41,432 nucleotides of DNA from contig JBQTHP010000085.1 of NCBI GenBank assembly GCA_052389755.1, positions 1 through 41,432 of the forward strand, in the 5' to 3' direction. The notes beneath the pieces were generated by a model. It did not search any database and was not told where the DNA came from. It was given only the letters and a program-made list of their open reading frames with translations. The position numbers were made by a program, and so were the translations under genes. This document shows positions 1 to 10,394 of the stretch, piece after piece. How positions within the stretch are numbered: the first letter of the stretch is position 1; the number at the start of each line of letters is the position of its first letter. The stretch is from JBQTHP01 sp052389755. GTDB lineage: Bacteria; Pseudomonadota; Gammaproteobacteria; Steroidobacterales; Steroidobacteraceae.

Positions 1-1540
1 TCATGCGGTTGATGATGAACTCGAGCCGCGCGAGCCCGACGCCGTTGTGCGGAATGCCCGCGAAGTCGAAGGCGCGGTCGGGATTGCCGACGTTCATCAT
101 GATCTTCACGGGCAGGTTCGGCAGCGAATCGAGCTCGATCTGCTTGCGCTCGTATTCGAGCTGACCCTCGTACACGTAGCCGGTGTCGCCCTCCGCGCAG
201 GAGATGGTGACTTCCTGACCTTCACGCACGCGCGAGGTGGCATCGCCACAGCCGACGACCGCGGGTATGCCGAGCTCTCGCGCGATGATCGCCGCGTGGC
301 AGGTGCGCCCGCCCCGGTTGGTGACGATCGCCGATGCCCGCTTCATGACCGGCTCCCAGTCTGGATCGGTCATGTCGGCGACGAGCACGTCGCCCGTCTG
401 CACCCGCGCCATCTCCGCGACGTTCCGGATGACGCGCGCGGGCCCTGCGCCGATTCGCTGACCGATGCTGCGGCCGGTGGCGAGTACCCGCGAGCGGCCC
501 TTCAGCGTGTAGCGCTGGATCGTCCGACCGGTGCGGCTGTGCACCGTCTCCGGGCGTGCCTGGAGAATGTAGATCTCGCCCGTGGTCCCATCCTTGCCCC
601 ACTCGATGTCCATCGGCTGTTTGTAGTGCTCCTCGATCAGGAGCGCCTGCTTCGCGAGCTGCACGATGTCATCGTCGTCGATCGAGAATCGCATCCGGTC
701 GGCCTCGGGCACGTTGACGGTCGCGACGCGCTCGCCGGAGCCAGCCTCGGCGTAGATCATCTTGATGGCCTTGCCACCGAGATTGCGCCTCAGGATCGAG
801 CGGCGATTCGCGCGCAGCGCCGGCTTGTAGACGTAGAACTCGTCCGGATTCACCGCGCCCTGCACGACGGTCTCGCCCAGGCCGTACGACGAGGTGATGA
901 AGACGACGTCGCGAAAACCGGTATCGGTGTCGAGCGTGAACATGACGCCGCTCGAGGCGAGGTCGCTGCGCACCATGTGCTGGATGCCAGCCGAGAGCGC
1001 GACCAGCGAATGGTCGAATCCCTGATGTACGCGGTAGGCGATGGCGCGGTCGTTGAAGAGGGAAGCAAAAACCTCGTGCATCGCGGTGAGGACGTTCGCC
1101 TCGCCGCGGACGTTGAGGAACGTCTCCTGCTGGCCGGCGAAGGATGCCTCCGGCAGATCCTCGGCGGTCGCCGATGAGCGTACCGCAACCGCGGTCTCCC
1201 GGCCGACGCTCATGCGCGCGAGCTCCCCGATCACCGCCCGCTCGAGCGCGGCCTGGAACGGCGTCGCGAGAATCCATCCGCGGACCTGCGCGCCGGTCGC
1301 GGCGAGCTTCGTCACGTCATCGACGTCGAGATCGGCGAGCGCATCGCGGATCCGCGCATCGAGACCGCCCTGCTGCAGGAAGGCCCGGTAGGCCTGCGCG
1401 GTCGTCGCGAAGCCGCCGGGCACGCGCAGACCGAGGCTCGCGAGCGAGCCGATCATCTCGCCGATCGACGCGTTCTTGCCGCCGACCGTCTCGACGTCGC
1501 GCAGGCGCACGCGCTCGAACGGGATGACGTAGGGGTTCAA
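1..1540 (-). CDS. ppsA: Phosphoenolpyruvate synthase, N-terminal two thirds (runs off the window)
   Basis: Converts pyruvate, ATP and water to PEP, AMP and phosphate in gluconeogenesis. About 513 codons are visible of a family length near 790. The N-terminus has the family pattern ending VGGKNASIGEM (PPDK ATP-binding domain). The swivelling phosphohistidine domain shows GGRTCHAAIIARELGIPAV, with the phosphorylated His at about residue 415. The last visible residues (LARLEFIINRM) enter the C-terminal PEP/pyruvate barrel. I place the start at a TTG at 1538-1540, because a GAGGG ribosome-binding sequence lies 7 nt upstream and the protein begins at the expected point; there is no ATG. It is divergent from ppsR, as in many proteobacteria, with only 57 bp between the starts. 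Identity is certain; the TTG start is likely. Confidence 0.95.
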   Translation of the reverse strand, partial: MNPYVIPFERVRLRDVETVGGKNASIGEMIGSLASLGLRVPGGFATTAQAYRAFLQQGGLDARIRDALADLDVDDVTKLAATGAQVRGWILATPFQAALERAVIGELARMSVGRETAVAVRSSATAEDLPEASFAGQQETFLNVRGEANVLTAMHEVFASLFNDRAIAYRVHQGFDHSLVALSAGIQHMVRSDLASSGVMFTLDTDTGFRDVVFITSSYGLGETVVQGAVNPDEFYVYKPALRANRRSILRRNLGGKAIKMIYAEAGSGERVATVNVPEADRMRFSIDDDDIVQLAKQALLIEEHYKQPMDIEWGKDGTTGEIYILQARPETVHSRTGRTIQRYTLKGRSRVLATGRSIGQRIGAGPARVIRNVAEMARVQTGDVLVADMTDPDWEPVMKRASAIVTNRGGRTCHAAIIARELGIPAVVGCGDATSRVREGQEVTISCAEGDTGYVYEGQLEYERKQIELDSLPNLPVKIMMNVGNPDRAFDFAGIPHNGVGLARLEFIINRM

Positions 1541-1597
1541 AAAAAGATCCCTCGTGACCTTGCTCCACCCGCAGCGCGGTGGAACACTTCGAAAGCT

Positions 1598-2419
1598 GTG
1601 AGCCGTCGAACCGTGTTCTTCGTATCCGACCAGACCGGCGTGACTGCGGAGACGATGGGCCACAGTCTTTTGACGCAATTCGACGGGCTCGAATTTCGGC
1701 CGGTGACTTTGCCATTTGTGTCGAGCGTTGACAAGGCAGAGGAAACGGTGCGCAGGATCAACAGAGCCGCGGCGGAAGAGGGTGTACGCCCCCTCATCTT
1801 CTCGACGCTCGTGCAGGATGAGCTGCGCGAGATCGTCATGCGCAGCAACGCGCTGTTCCTCGATTTCTTCGCCGCGTTCGTCGGTCCGCTCGAGCGCGAG
1901 CTGCAGACGCGCTCCACGCATCGCGCCGGCCGTGCGCACGGCATCGCCGATCTGGCCGCCTATACGACCCGGATCAACGCGACGAACTTCGCGCTCGCGA
2001 ACGACGACGGCACCGGTGGGGATTACGCCCACGCCGACGTGATCCTCATCGGGGTCTCGCGCGTCGGCAAGACACCGACCTGCGTCTACATGGCGCTTCA
2101 ATACGGCATCTTCGCCGCGAACTATCCATTGACCGAAGACGACCTCGAGGCGGGCGCGGTGCCGGCGCGGCTCAACGTGCACCGGGGCAAGCTCTACGGG
2201 CTCACGATCAGGCCGGAGCGCCTGATGCAGATCAGGAACGAGCGCAGACCGGACAGCCGCTACGCTTCGCGCCAGCAGGTGCAGTTCGAGCTGCGCAGCG
2301 CAGAGTCGCTGTTTTCCCGCTATCAGATTCCGTCGATCGACACCACCGAGTGCTCCATCGAAGAGATCGCAAGTCGCATCCTCAATACCACGGGCATCGA
2401 ACGCCGTCTCCGTCCCTAG
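1598..2419 (+). CDS. ppsR: PEP synthase regulatory protein (bifunctional kinase/pyrophosphorylase, DUF299)
   Basis: Inactivates PEP synthase by ADP-dependent threonine phosphorylation and reactivates it by phosphate-dependent dephosphorylation. The 273-aa protein has the family N-terminus VFFVSDQTGVTAETMGHSLL and the nucleotide-binding P-loop GVSRVGKT at residues 152-159. It keeps the conserved block YPLTEDDLE and the C-terminal I-D-T/SIEEIA region. Length is normal for the family (about 270 aa). The start is a GTG with a GAAAG ribosome-binding sequence close by. It is divergent from ppsA, its substrate enzyme, which supports the regulator/target pairing. Confidence 0.95.
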   Translation: MSRRTVFFVSDQTGVTAETMGHSLLTQFDGLEFRPVTLPFVSSVDKAEETVRRINRAAAEEGVRPLIFSTLVQDELREIVMRSNALFLDFFAAFVGPLERELQTRSTHRAGRAHGIADLAAYTTRINATNFALANDDGTGGDYAHADVILIGVSRVGKTPTCVYMALQYGIFAANYPLTEDDLEAGAVPARLNVHRGKLYGLTIRPERLMQIRNERRPDSRYASRQQVQFELRSAESLFSRYQIPSIDTTECSIEEIASRILNTTGIERRLRP

Positions 2420-2496
2420 AACGGAACTTGCAAGCAGCAAAAGCGTGCGACGTGCACGGCTTGCGCCTCTGCCGACGTGCGATATAGTCGGACGCG

Positions 2497-2922
2497 ATGC
2501 TCGACGATACGTTGACGATCGTTTCCTGGCGCGCGCGGCCGCGCAGCTTCGCCGCGCTCATGGGCCTTTACGAGAGCAACTACATCCGCCTCGCCTGGCT
2601 CACCGGCGAGCCGTCTCGCCTCGCGGGGCGGCACCGGTCCACGGTGGAAGGCGACTGTGACCTTCTTCTCAACGTGAACGAACGCGGCCCCTACACGACG
2701 ACCCTGCGGCTGACTTATCTCATCGACGAGGGCTACAGCCGCCTGGAGAGGCCCGACATGCGGGTACGCGTGTATCACGACGCCCGGCTCGCGGAAGCGC
2801 AGTCGTGGGAAGGGCAGCCCGAACGCGGGCGGACGGAGCGTGAACTACATCAGTGCTGGGCCCGCAACGTCATGCTAAATAAATGGCTCGAATATTGCGT
2901 GGAGCGCGGGCACCGCTTCTAA
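2497..2922 (+). CDS. yqiB: DUF1249 family protein (YqiB-like)
   Basis: A 141-aa soluble protein that I recognise as DUF1249, the family of E. coli YqiB; its molecular function is unknown. The family pattern is visible: an N-terminal FAALMGLYESNYIRL segment, then an L-L-L-N-V-x-E-x-x-x-Y-T-T-T-L block, and a C-terminal R-N-x-M-L-x-x-W-L-x-Y-C motif. In E. coli yqiB lies near tolC, nudF and cpdA; none of these is in this window. The gene starts 77 bp after ppsR and is followed by two hairpins, so it is probably a short transcription unit. Confidence 0.8.
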   Translation: MLDDTLTIVSWRARPRSFAALMGLYESNYIRLAWLTGEPSRLAGRHRSTVEGDCDLLLNVNERGPYTTTLRLTYLIDEGYSRLERPDMRVRVYHDARLAEAQSWEGQPERGRTERELHQCWARNVMLNKWLEYCVERGHRF

Positions 2923-2968
2923 CGGGCTGCGCCCGACTTCTTACGGGGTTCGCAGGGCGAACCCCGTA
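2923..2968 (+). terminator. Tandem hairpins after the DUF1249 gene
   Basis: Immediately after the stop codon there is a 5-bp G/C stem (2923-2927 with 2931-2935, loop TGC) followed by ACTTCTT. Next comes a perfect 12-bp stem, TACGGGGTTCGC (2942-2953) with its complement at 2957-2968, loop AGG. The second hairpin lacks a T-tract, so terminator function is inferred from position and stability only. Confidence 0.5.
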
Positions 2969-2995
2969 GATAGTGTGCCGTAGGCACTGACAATC

Positions 2996-4045
2996 GTGCG
3001 ACAACTCGGATTCCTCAAGCTGAACGTCCGTCCCGACGACGCGGCGCCAGACGAGCACCGCGTCGTCGCGCTTTTCAAGAACCGCGCCGAGCTCAAGAAG
3101 GCCTACGGCGAGCTGCAGGAAGAAATCTACCGCCTGAAGGATCGCATCAAGCAGCAGGAAGGCGCGACTCAGCGCGTGCAGGAAATGCTCGGTACCCTCG
3201 AGACGCGCCTGGGAGTGTCGGAGACCGCCTATCCGGCGCTCGTCTTCTACCAGCTGCGCGGTCTCTGGCAGAGCGGGCGCGAGCTGCTCGAGCAGTTCGT
3301 CGCGGATCTCGGGCGCCAGCAGGAGGAGCGCGAGCGGCGGCTGCACCTCGCAGAGTGCAACCGGCGCCAGTTCGCGCGCCGGCAGGAGATCGAGGGCAGG
3401 CTCCGCGCGGCCGAAGGCGAGCTCGCCGCGGCGCGCGAGCGCGTCGCCGAGGGCGAACGCGCACGCGCGCGGCTCTCACGCCTCTGGCACTACTTCGCGC
3501 GGCGGCGCGTCGAACGCGCGCTCGCGGGCGCGCGCGGCGTGCTCACCGGCGCCGAGACGGTTCACGGGGAAGCACGTGCAGCGATGCAGGCCCTGGAGGC
3601 CGAGGCGCTCCCGGAGTTCGGCGGGCTCTCCATCGAGTCTCGCCGGGCGATCAATCTCGCCGTCATCGCGTATGCCGAGGTCATGTGCGCGAAGCTCGTG
3701 AAGACGCAGCTCGTGACGCTCGCGAAGGAGGCCACCGCGCGGCGTGAAGTGAGCGACCAGTACGGCGCGCGCACCGAGTGCGAAGCGCTCATGGGCCAGA
3801 TCGCCCGCGCGCGTGCGGTGTTGTTCGAGAGAGCCAACATCGCCCAGGAGATCCGCGCGCGCACCGAGCGGCTCAAGCAGAACGCGCGCTACCGTGCCGC
3901 TGCGGACACCGTACCGACCGCGGAGGCGCTCGCCTTCTCCGAAGGCGATGCGCTGTCCGGTCAGGCAGTCGGTGCGGAAGCCGCACGCATGCCGAACGTG
4001 CTGGCCGAGGATACCTGGGATCTCTTCAGGGTCCTGATGCGCTGA
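2996..4045 (+). CDS. Coiled-coil protein of unknown function
   Basis: A 349-aa protein that I do not recognise. It has no signal peptide or obvious membrane segment. Residues about 25-70 and 110-215 are rich in Glu, Arg, Lys, Gln and Leu with heptad-like spacing, including E-E-R-E-R-R and R-A-A-E-G-E-L-A-A-A-R-E-R, so long coiled coils are likely. A more globular stretch follows (INLAVIAYAEVMCAKLVKTQ), then a second basic helix. The start taken is GTG at 2996; its ribosome-binding site is weak and a downstream start is possible. The 3' end overlaps the convergent RND gene by 20 bp. The coding region keeps strong third-position G/C, so it looks like a real gene. Confidence 0.7.
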   Translation: MRQLGFLKLNVRPDDAAPDEHRVVALFKNRAELKKAYGELQEEIYRLKDRIKQQEGATQRVQEMLGTLETRLGVSETAYPALVFYQLRGLWQSGRELLEQFVADLGRQQEERERRLHLAECNRRQFARRQEIEGRLRAAEGELAAARERVAEGERARARLSRLWHYFARRRVERALAGARGVLTGAETVHGEARAAMQALEAEALPEFGGLSIESRRAINLAVIAYAEVMCAKLVKTQLVTLAKEATARREVSDQYGARTECEALMGQIARARAVLFERANIAQEIRARTERLKQNARYRAAADTVPTAEALAFSEGDALSGQAVGAEAARMPNVLAEDTWDLFRVLMR

Positions 4046-7000
4046 GGAGCCGCGGGCGCGTGCTCGCGAAGAAGCGCCGCGTCGCGCGGATCGCATCGCC
4101 GAGCCAGACGTAGAACGACGGCACGATGAAGAGCGAGGTCACCGCGCCGAACAGCATCCCTCCCATGATCGCGCGCGCCATCGGCGAGTAGGACGGGCCG
4201 CCGATGCCGACCGCGAGCTGCGCCTCGCGATCGACGAACGGAATCAGATCCGCGAGCGGCAGGAGACCGAGCGAGGCGGTGAGCGTAGTCATGAGGATGG
4301 GACGCAGGCGGTCCCGGCCCGCCTGCACGATCGCCTCCAACCGCTCGAGTCCCGAAGCGCGCAGCTCGTTGATGTGCGCCACCAGCACGATGCCGATGTT
4401 GACGACGACACCGATGAGTATCTGCACGCCGATCAGCGCCATGAAGGTCACCGTCGTGCGTGTGGCGAAGAGAAACCAGAGCACGCCGATGATCGCCATC
4501 ACGATCGAGGTGATGATCGACAGCGGATAGAGCGTCGACTCGAAGACCGCCGCCATCACGAGGTAGATCATCGCGATCGCGAGCAGCAGGTTGAACACCA
4601 TCGTCATGCTCGCCTCGTCCTGGTTCTCGAAGCCGCGGCCGAATTTCCACGTGTAACCCGGCGGCAGCTGGTAGCTCTTGAGCAGTGCTTCGACACGCGG
4701 CTTCACCGCGGTGAGCGTAGCGCCCTGCTCGAGGTTGCCGCTGAGGATGACCGAGGTGAGACGGTTCGTGCGCTCGATCGCGCGCGGGCCGCGCGCGAGG
4801 CGGAACGTTGCGACTGCGCCGAGCGCGACCTGCCGGCCGTCCGGCAGGAACAGCGGAAAACGCGCGAGGTCATCGACGCTCTGCTTGTCGGACTCGCGGA
4901 ATGCAAGCCGCATCGTGAGCTCCCGATCCGGTCCCCGGAACTCGCGCAGCTTGTCGCCGCGCATCGCGGCGCTGACCGCCGCGGCGATGGTTCGCGGGTC
5001 GAGGCCGAGCGCGGCGGCGCGCGCCCGGTCGACGACGATCTGCACTTCCTCGTCGCCTTCCTTCGCCTCCGAGCGCACGGTCTCGAGTCCCTCGACCGAT
5101 CGCAGCACGCGCGCGATGTCTTCGGCGATCACCGCCAGGCGCTCGGTCGATTCCCCGGTGAGCTGCACACTGAAGCGCTCGCCGCCGATCGAGCCCTCGT
5201 CGTCGAAGTCGAAGCCGGGCTCGCCGATGATGATCTCGGGAAGCCGATCGCCCGTGCGGGCGATGAACTCCATCGGTTTCATGCCGCCGTCTTCGGGCGC
5301 TTTCAGCACCAGGATCGTGCCTGCACGGTTCTGCTCGTAGAAGGAATAGATGCTGCGAATTCCAAGCGCGTCACGCTGGCTATCGAAAAAGCCCTCGATC
5401 GTGTCGACAGCGGCTTCGACGCGCGCGAGCGGATGCACGCCCTGGATGTGATACTGGACGAACACCTGTCGGCCGGCGTCCTGCGCGAACATGTCGAATT
5501 TCAGCAGGCGGTCCGGGAACTTCGCCGACAGGACGATGAGTGCCACGGTGAGCGCGATCACGCCGCCGAGGATGCCGGCCGTCTTGCCGCCATGATGCAA
5601 GGTCCACGCAAGTGCGTGCGCGTAGCCGTCGCGCAGGCGCGCAAACCAGCTGCCGGATCGCACTTCGGGCGGTGGGGCGAACCGTGCCGTGAGCATTGGA
5701 ATCAATGTCTGGGCGATGATCAGAGAGGCCGTCATCGCCACGACGATCGGTATCGCGACGTGCGTGAGAAAGATGGTGATCTGATTACGCGCGCCGAACA
5801 GGATCGGCAGGAACACCACGACGCAGGTCGCAGTACCTGCGAGCGTTGCGACGCCGACCTCGCGCACGCCGGCAAGCGTCGCGGCGCGCGGCTCAGCCGG
5901 GTTCAGCTGGCGGTGTCGGTAGACGCTTTCGGTAACGACCACTGCGTTGTCGACCAGCATGCCGATCGCGAGCATCATTCCCATCATCGTCATGACGTTG
6001 ATGGATAGCCCGAAAAAATAGAGTGCGGCCAGCGTGCAAAGCAGCGATAGAGGCACCGCGAGGCTCACGATGAGCGTGGTTGGCCAGTGGCGCAGGAAGA
6101 GGAAGAGCACGACAAAAGCGAACGCCCCGCCGATGAGACCTGCGATGCGCACTTCCGCGAGCGACTGGCGGATCGCGTCCGCCTGATCCTCCATGACGAA
6201 CACGGTGATGCCCTGCATCTGCGGCAGCTCGTCTGCGCGATCGACCACCTCGAGAACGCGATCGACGACGTCCACGATGTTCGCGTCCGTGGACTTGAAT
6301 ACCTCGAGGCCGACCGCCGGTCGCCCGTCGAGATGCCTGCGCAGCGTAAGCTCCGGGCTCACGAGCTCGACCTGTGCCACATCCCGGATGCGCACGTTTC
6401 CCTGGATGACGAGCGAGCGGACGTCCTCGAGCGAGCGGAACTCGCCGATCGGGCGCACCGAGAGCCGCTCACCCTGGGTCGTGATCTGGCCGGCGCTCAC
6501 CGAAAAGTTGCTGCGCTCGAGCAGCCGCACGAGCTGCGGCAGATCGATGCCATGCGCCGCGATCCTGCCGGAGTCGACCAGGATGCGCACTTCGCGCGGC
6601 TCGACGCCGGCGAGCACTACCCGGGCGACGCCGTCGAGCCGCTCGATGGGCTTCTTCAGATACCGATCGAGCAGGTCGTACTGCGATGAAAGGTCGCCTT
6701 CCGCGGACAGGCGAAGAGTGACGACCGCCTGGTCTGCGGAGGATGCGGTGAACATCAGGATGCGGTCGGCGCTCTTCGGCAGCTGCGCACGGATCGAATC
6801 GAGTTTTGTGCGAACCTCGAAGCTCGCAGCATCGACATCCGTGCCCCAGCCGAATCGGATCTCGAACGTCGCTTCGTTCTCGTTCGAGACGGACCGCATC
6901 TCCTCGATGCCGACGAGCGTCGCGAGCGCGTCTTCGACGGGTCGCGTGATGAGCTCCTCGGTCTCCTCCGGTGTCGAGCCGGGATGGGGGATCGTCACGC

Positions 7001-7136
7001 CCATGAAGGGAAACGTGATGTCCGGAAACTGCTCGAGGGGCAGCAGCTTCGCTGCCACGATGCCCAGTACCGCGATCGCGGCCACGCTCATCAGCGTCGT
7101 CACGGGCCGGCGCAGCGCGAAATCGGTATGAATCAC
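4026..7136 (-). CDS. RND efflux permease (AcrB/MdtC-like, HAE1 type), second of a tandem pair
   Basis: A proton-driven inner-membrane pump of the resistance-nodulation-division family that works with a membrane-fusion protein and an outer-membrane channel. At 1036 aa the length is typical. It starts with the hallmark N-terminus (FALRRPVTTLM, first membrane helix) and keeps FPDITFP and GSTPEETEELITRPVEDAL. Two six-helix membrane blocks flank the periplasmic porter loops. The TM4 proton-relay motif reads IGMLVDNAVVV, Asp-Asn where AcrB has Asp-Asp. It overlaps the upstream permease gene by 4 bp (ATGA), so the two are translationally coupled. The arrangement fusion protein-permease-permease resembles mdtABC, where two different permeases form one pump; substrates cannot be told from sequence. 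No outer-membrane channel gene is in the window. Confidence 0.9.
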   Translation of the reverse strand: MIHTDFALRRPVTTLMSVAAIAVLGIVAAKLLPLEQFPDITFPFMGVTIPHPGSTPEETEELITRPVEDALATLVGIEEMRSVSNENEATFEIRFGWGTDVDAASFEVRTKLDSIRAQLPKSADRILMFTASSADQAVVTLRLSAEGDLSSQYDLLDRYLKKPIERLDGVARVVLAGVEPREVRILVDSGRIAAHGIDLPQLVRLLERSNFSVSAGQITTQGERLSVRPIGEFRSLEDVRSLVIQGNVRIRDVAQVELVSPELTLRRHLDGRPAVGLEVFKSTDANIVDVVDRVLEVVDRADELPQMQGITVFVMEDQADAIRQSLAEVRIAGLIGGAFAFVVLFLFLRHWPTTLIVSLAVPLSLLCTLAALYFFGLSINVMTMMGMMLAIGMLVDNAVVVTESVYRHRQLNPAEPRAATLAGVREVGVATLAGTATCVVVFLPILFGARNQITIFLTHVAIPIVVAMTASLIIAQTLIPMLTARFAPPPEVRSGSWFARLRDGYAHALAWTLHHGGKTAGILGGVIALTVALIVLSAKFPDRLLKFDMFAQDAGRQVFVQYHIQGVHPLARVEAAVDTIEGFFDSQRDALGIRSIYSFYEQNRAGTILVLKAPEDGGMKPMEFIARTGDRLPEIIIGEPGFDFDDEGSIGGERFSVQLTGESTERLAVIAEDIARVLRSVEGLETVRSEAKEGDEEVQIVVDRARAAALGLDPRTIAAAVSAAMRGDKLREFRGPDRELTMRLAFRESDKQSVDDLARFPLFLPDGRQVALGAVATFRLARGPRAIERTNRLTSVILSGNLEQGATLTAVKPRVEALLKSYQLPPGYTWKFGRGFENQDEASMTMVFNLLLAIAMIYLVMAAVFESTLYPLSIITSIVMAIIGVLWFLFATRTTVTFMALIGVQILIGVVVNIGIVLVAHINELRASGLERLEAIVQAGRDRLRPILMTTLTASLGLLPLADLIPFVDREAQLAVGIGGPSYSPMARAIMGGMLFGAVTSLFIVPSFYVWLGDAIRATRRFFASTRPRLLSASGP

Positions 7137-10100
7137 GCTGTGCCCTCGCTGGGCGCGGAGAGGGCGCCGGAGGCGGGAATTTCGACATACCGCTTGCGAT
7201 CGAGCACCGCGTAGAGCACGGGGATGACGATCAGCGTGAGCACGGTTGCGACCAGGATGCCGCCAATCACCGTGACGGCCATGGGCCGGCGAATCTCCGC
7301 ACCTTCTCCCACCCCGATCGCCATCGGAAGGAGTCCGAGGATGGTGCTTACGGCCGTGATCAGAATGGGCCGCAGCCGCGTGCGGCCGGCCTCGAGGATC
7401 GCTTCAATCTTTTCGCGGCCTCTTTCGCGCGCCTGATTGATCGCATCGATCAGCACGATCGCGTTGTTGACGACGATACCCGCCAGCATGATGAGCCCGA
7501 TCAGAGCGATCGCGTTGAGCGTCGTTCCCACGGCGAACAAGGCCCACACTGCGCCGATCAGACCCATCGGGATCGTGAAGAGAATGACGAACGGGTGCAG
7601 CAGCGACTCGAACTGCGAGGCCATGACGAGATAGACGAGAAACACGGCCAGCGCGAACGCGAGCGCGAGCGAGCGGAAGCTCTCCCGCATCTCTTCGCTC
7701 TGCCCCGTGACGGTTGCGGTCACACCTGCCGGAAGGGCGGTGTCCGCGACGATGCGTTCGGCACGGGCCGTGGCGGCCCCCAGATCGACACCGACCGGTG
7801 CCGCGGAGATCACCGCGACGCGCTCCTGGTTTGCACGCCGCACTTCGGAGGGCCCCGTTGCGAGGCGTACGTCGGCCACCGCGCCGAGCGTCACCGGTCG
7901 CTCGGAACCGGGATTGACGATGAGGTTCGCCACCTGCTCGAGGCTTGCGGCCCGCGTATCGACGCTGCGCACGAGCACGTCGATTTTCTTGTCCCGCCAC
8001 CGGTAGCGTGTGGCCACATCGCCGCGCACGTTACTCACGATGCCGTCGGCGATGTCGCGCGTCGTGAGTCCCAGCTGCGAGGCGCGCTCCTGGTCGAACA
8101 CGATCTGAATCTCGGGATGGCCACCCTCGATCGAAGAGCGGATATCGCGGAACTGGCCGCTCGCATCCATACGTGCTCGCACGGCGTTTGCCGCGGCGCC
8201 GAGGCGTTCCAGATCGTAGCCGGCGAGCACGACCTCGATGGGCGTCGCGAGCGTGACCAGTGCGGGGCGGCTGAACTCGGACTGTACGCCCGCGAGATTG
8301 GCGAGCCGCTCGCGCAGCGCGCTCATCACCGTGCTCTCCGCCGCGGGTTCCGCGAGTGTGACGTCGAGCTTGCCCGTGTTCTCACCGGAATCCACCGGAT
8401 TCGCATCCAGGCGATTGCCGGTGCCCGCCACGCCATACGCGCGCGTGACAGCCGGCAGGTCCGCGGTCGCCTCGCGCACGAGAACCATTGCGCGGTCAGT
8501 GCTCTCGAGCGGTGTACCGGCTGGCAGGCGCAGCTTCACCGAGAATTCACCCTGGGAGAGGTGCGGGATGAGCTCGGTGCCGAGCCGCGGCAGCACCACG
8601 AGCGTGAGCGCGAATACGCCAATGGCTGCGCCGAGCACGATGGCGCGATGCGCGAGCGACCAGCGCAGCATGTCCGGGTACCGTCGATCGAGGGCCACGA
8701 ACGACGTCTGAGTCGCGATCACGAAGGGACGCAGCAGGAACGCGAGGCCGCTTTCGAGGAAAGCAGCGCCGCGGCGAATCTGTCTCACGACGAATCCAAG
8801 CCCGCGCGCGAGATAACGGCGGCGGGCGGCAGATCCTGCGGTTGCCGGCGCGGCGGCATCGGCGCGCACCCTGTCGCGCAGCGCCGCGAGCATCGGCACG
8901 AGCGTGAGGCCGACGAGCAGCGAGAGAAGCTGCGCGAAGGTGACCGTGAGAGCCTGGTCACGGAACAGCTGTCCCGCGATACCGCTCACGAACACCATCG
9001 GAAAAAAGACCGCCACCGAGGTGAGCGTAGAGGCCGTCACCGCCATGGCGACTTCCGCCGTGCCGGCGCGCGCCGCTTCGAGCGGTCCGAGTCCGGCTTC
9101 GCGCTTACGGGCGATCGCCTCGAGTATGACGACCGAGTTGTCGACGAGCATTCCGACCGACAGGGCAATGCCGCCGAGCGACATCACGTTGAGCGTGAGG
9201 TCGAAGGCGTACATCAGCACGAAGATGCCGACGACCGTCACCGGTATCACGATGCCGGTCACCACGGTCGCGCGCGCATCCTTCAGGAAGAAGTAGAGCA
9301 CGAGCACCGAGAGCAGCCCGCCCCACAGCGCGGCATCGCGCACGTCGCCGATCGCGCTCGAGATGAACTGCGCCTGGTCGTATACGCTCACGAGAGCGGT
9401 CTCGGTCGGGAGCGTCTTCTTCAGCGTTTCGAGGCGCTGGTTGACACCCGACGAGAGTTGTACCGTGTTCGCATCGCCTTCCTTGTAGACGGCGAGCTCG
9501 ATGCACTCGCGGCCGTCGAGCCGCGTGATGGCGGTGCGATCCTTGTGGCCACGTTCGACGCGCGCGACGTCCTTCAGGTACACCGGCTGGCCGTTCACGG
9601 TCGCGATGACGGCATTCGCCATGTCCTCGAGCGACTCGAATTCGTTCACCGTGCGGACCAGGAAACGCTGTAAACCCTGCTCGAGGCGGCCGCCCGAGAG
9701 GTTCACGTTTTCCGCGCCGATGCGCGCCGCGACCTGTTCGATCGAAAGTCGCAGCTGCGCGAGCCGTTGTTGATCGACGTAGATCTGGATCTCGTCCTCG
9801 AATCCGCCGCTCACCTTCACCGCGGCCGAGCCTTCGATCGCTTCGATTTCCGGCTTGAGTCGATCGTCCGCGAAGCGCCGCAGGAATTTCAGCCGCTCCG
9901 CCGCAGCGGGCGTGTCGCGCGTCGACTCATCGACGAGTGCAATCCGCAGCACGGGTTCGGTAGACGGATCGAAGCGCAGGAGGAGCGGGCGCGTCGCTTC
10001 GAGCGGCAGTTGCAGCAGGTCGATTCGTTCCCGGACTTCGATGCCCGCGAAGTCCATGTCGGTGCCCCACACGAACTCCAGGATGACGTCGGACTGGCCG

Positions 10101-10356
10101 GACCGAGAAACCGATCGCACCGTGCGCACGTTGCGAATGACGCCGGCGGCCTCTCGATCGGCCGCGTCACGAGATTCTCCACTTCGAGCGGTGCCGCGCC
10201 CGGCAGCTCGGTGCGAATCGTGAGCGTTGGATACGAGAGGTCCGGAAGCAGGTTCACCTTCAGGCGCGACAGCGAGATCGCGCCGAGGAGCATGACGGCG
10301 ACGGTCGCCATGGCGATCGTCACGCGGCGGCGGATCGCGAAATCGACGAGCTGCAT
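7133..10356 (-). CDS. RND efflux permease, first of a tandem pair, with an apparent one-base frameshift
   Basis: An AcrB-type RND permease. The N-terminal part (MQLVDFAIRRRVT, LPDLSYPTLTI, VENLVTRPIE) reads in one frame from ATG at 10356. From about 10150 the homologous protein continues in another frame (IRNVRTVRSVSRSG, FVWGTDMDF) to the stop at 7133. Restoring one G near 10150-10155 gives I-E-E-A-A-G-V-I-R-N-V and a clean 1074-codon frame, which is the expected size. Either the gene is a recent pseudogene or the base is a sequencing/assembly error; the uncorrupted 3 kb downstream favours a recent or artefactual event. TM4 reads VGMLVDNSVVI and a later helix GIVVNNAIVL. Without correction, a shortened frame from 10129 would lack the first membrane helix. 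The gene is in an operon with the fusion protein upstream and a second permease downstream (4-bp overlap). Confidence 0.85.
10150..10156 (-). other. Frameshift site in the first RND permease gene
   Basis: On the minus strand the sequence reads ATC GAG AGG CCG, where the family and the downstream frame require ATC GAG GAG GCC. One G is missing within the GAG/GAG repeat, a typical slippage or base-calling position. The N-terminal frame then runs on as non-homologous sequence to a stop at 9889. Confidence 0.8.
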
Positions 10357-10394
10357 CGTTCGAGCCTCTGAGGTGCGCTGCCGGGAACCGGCAA

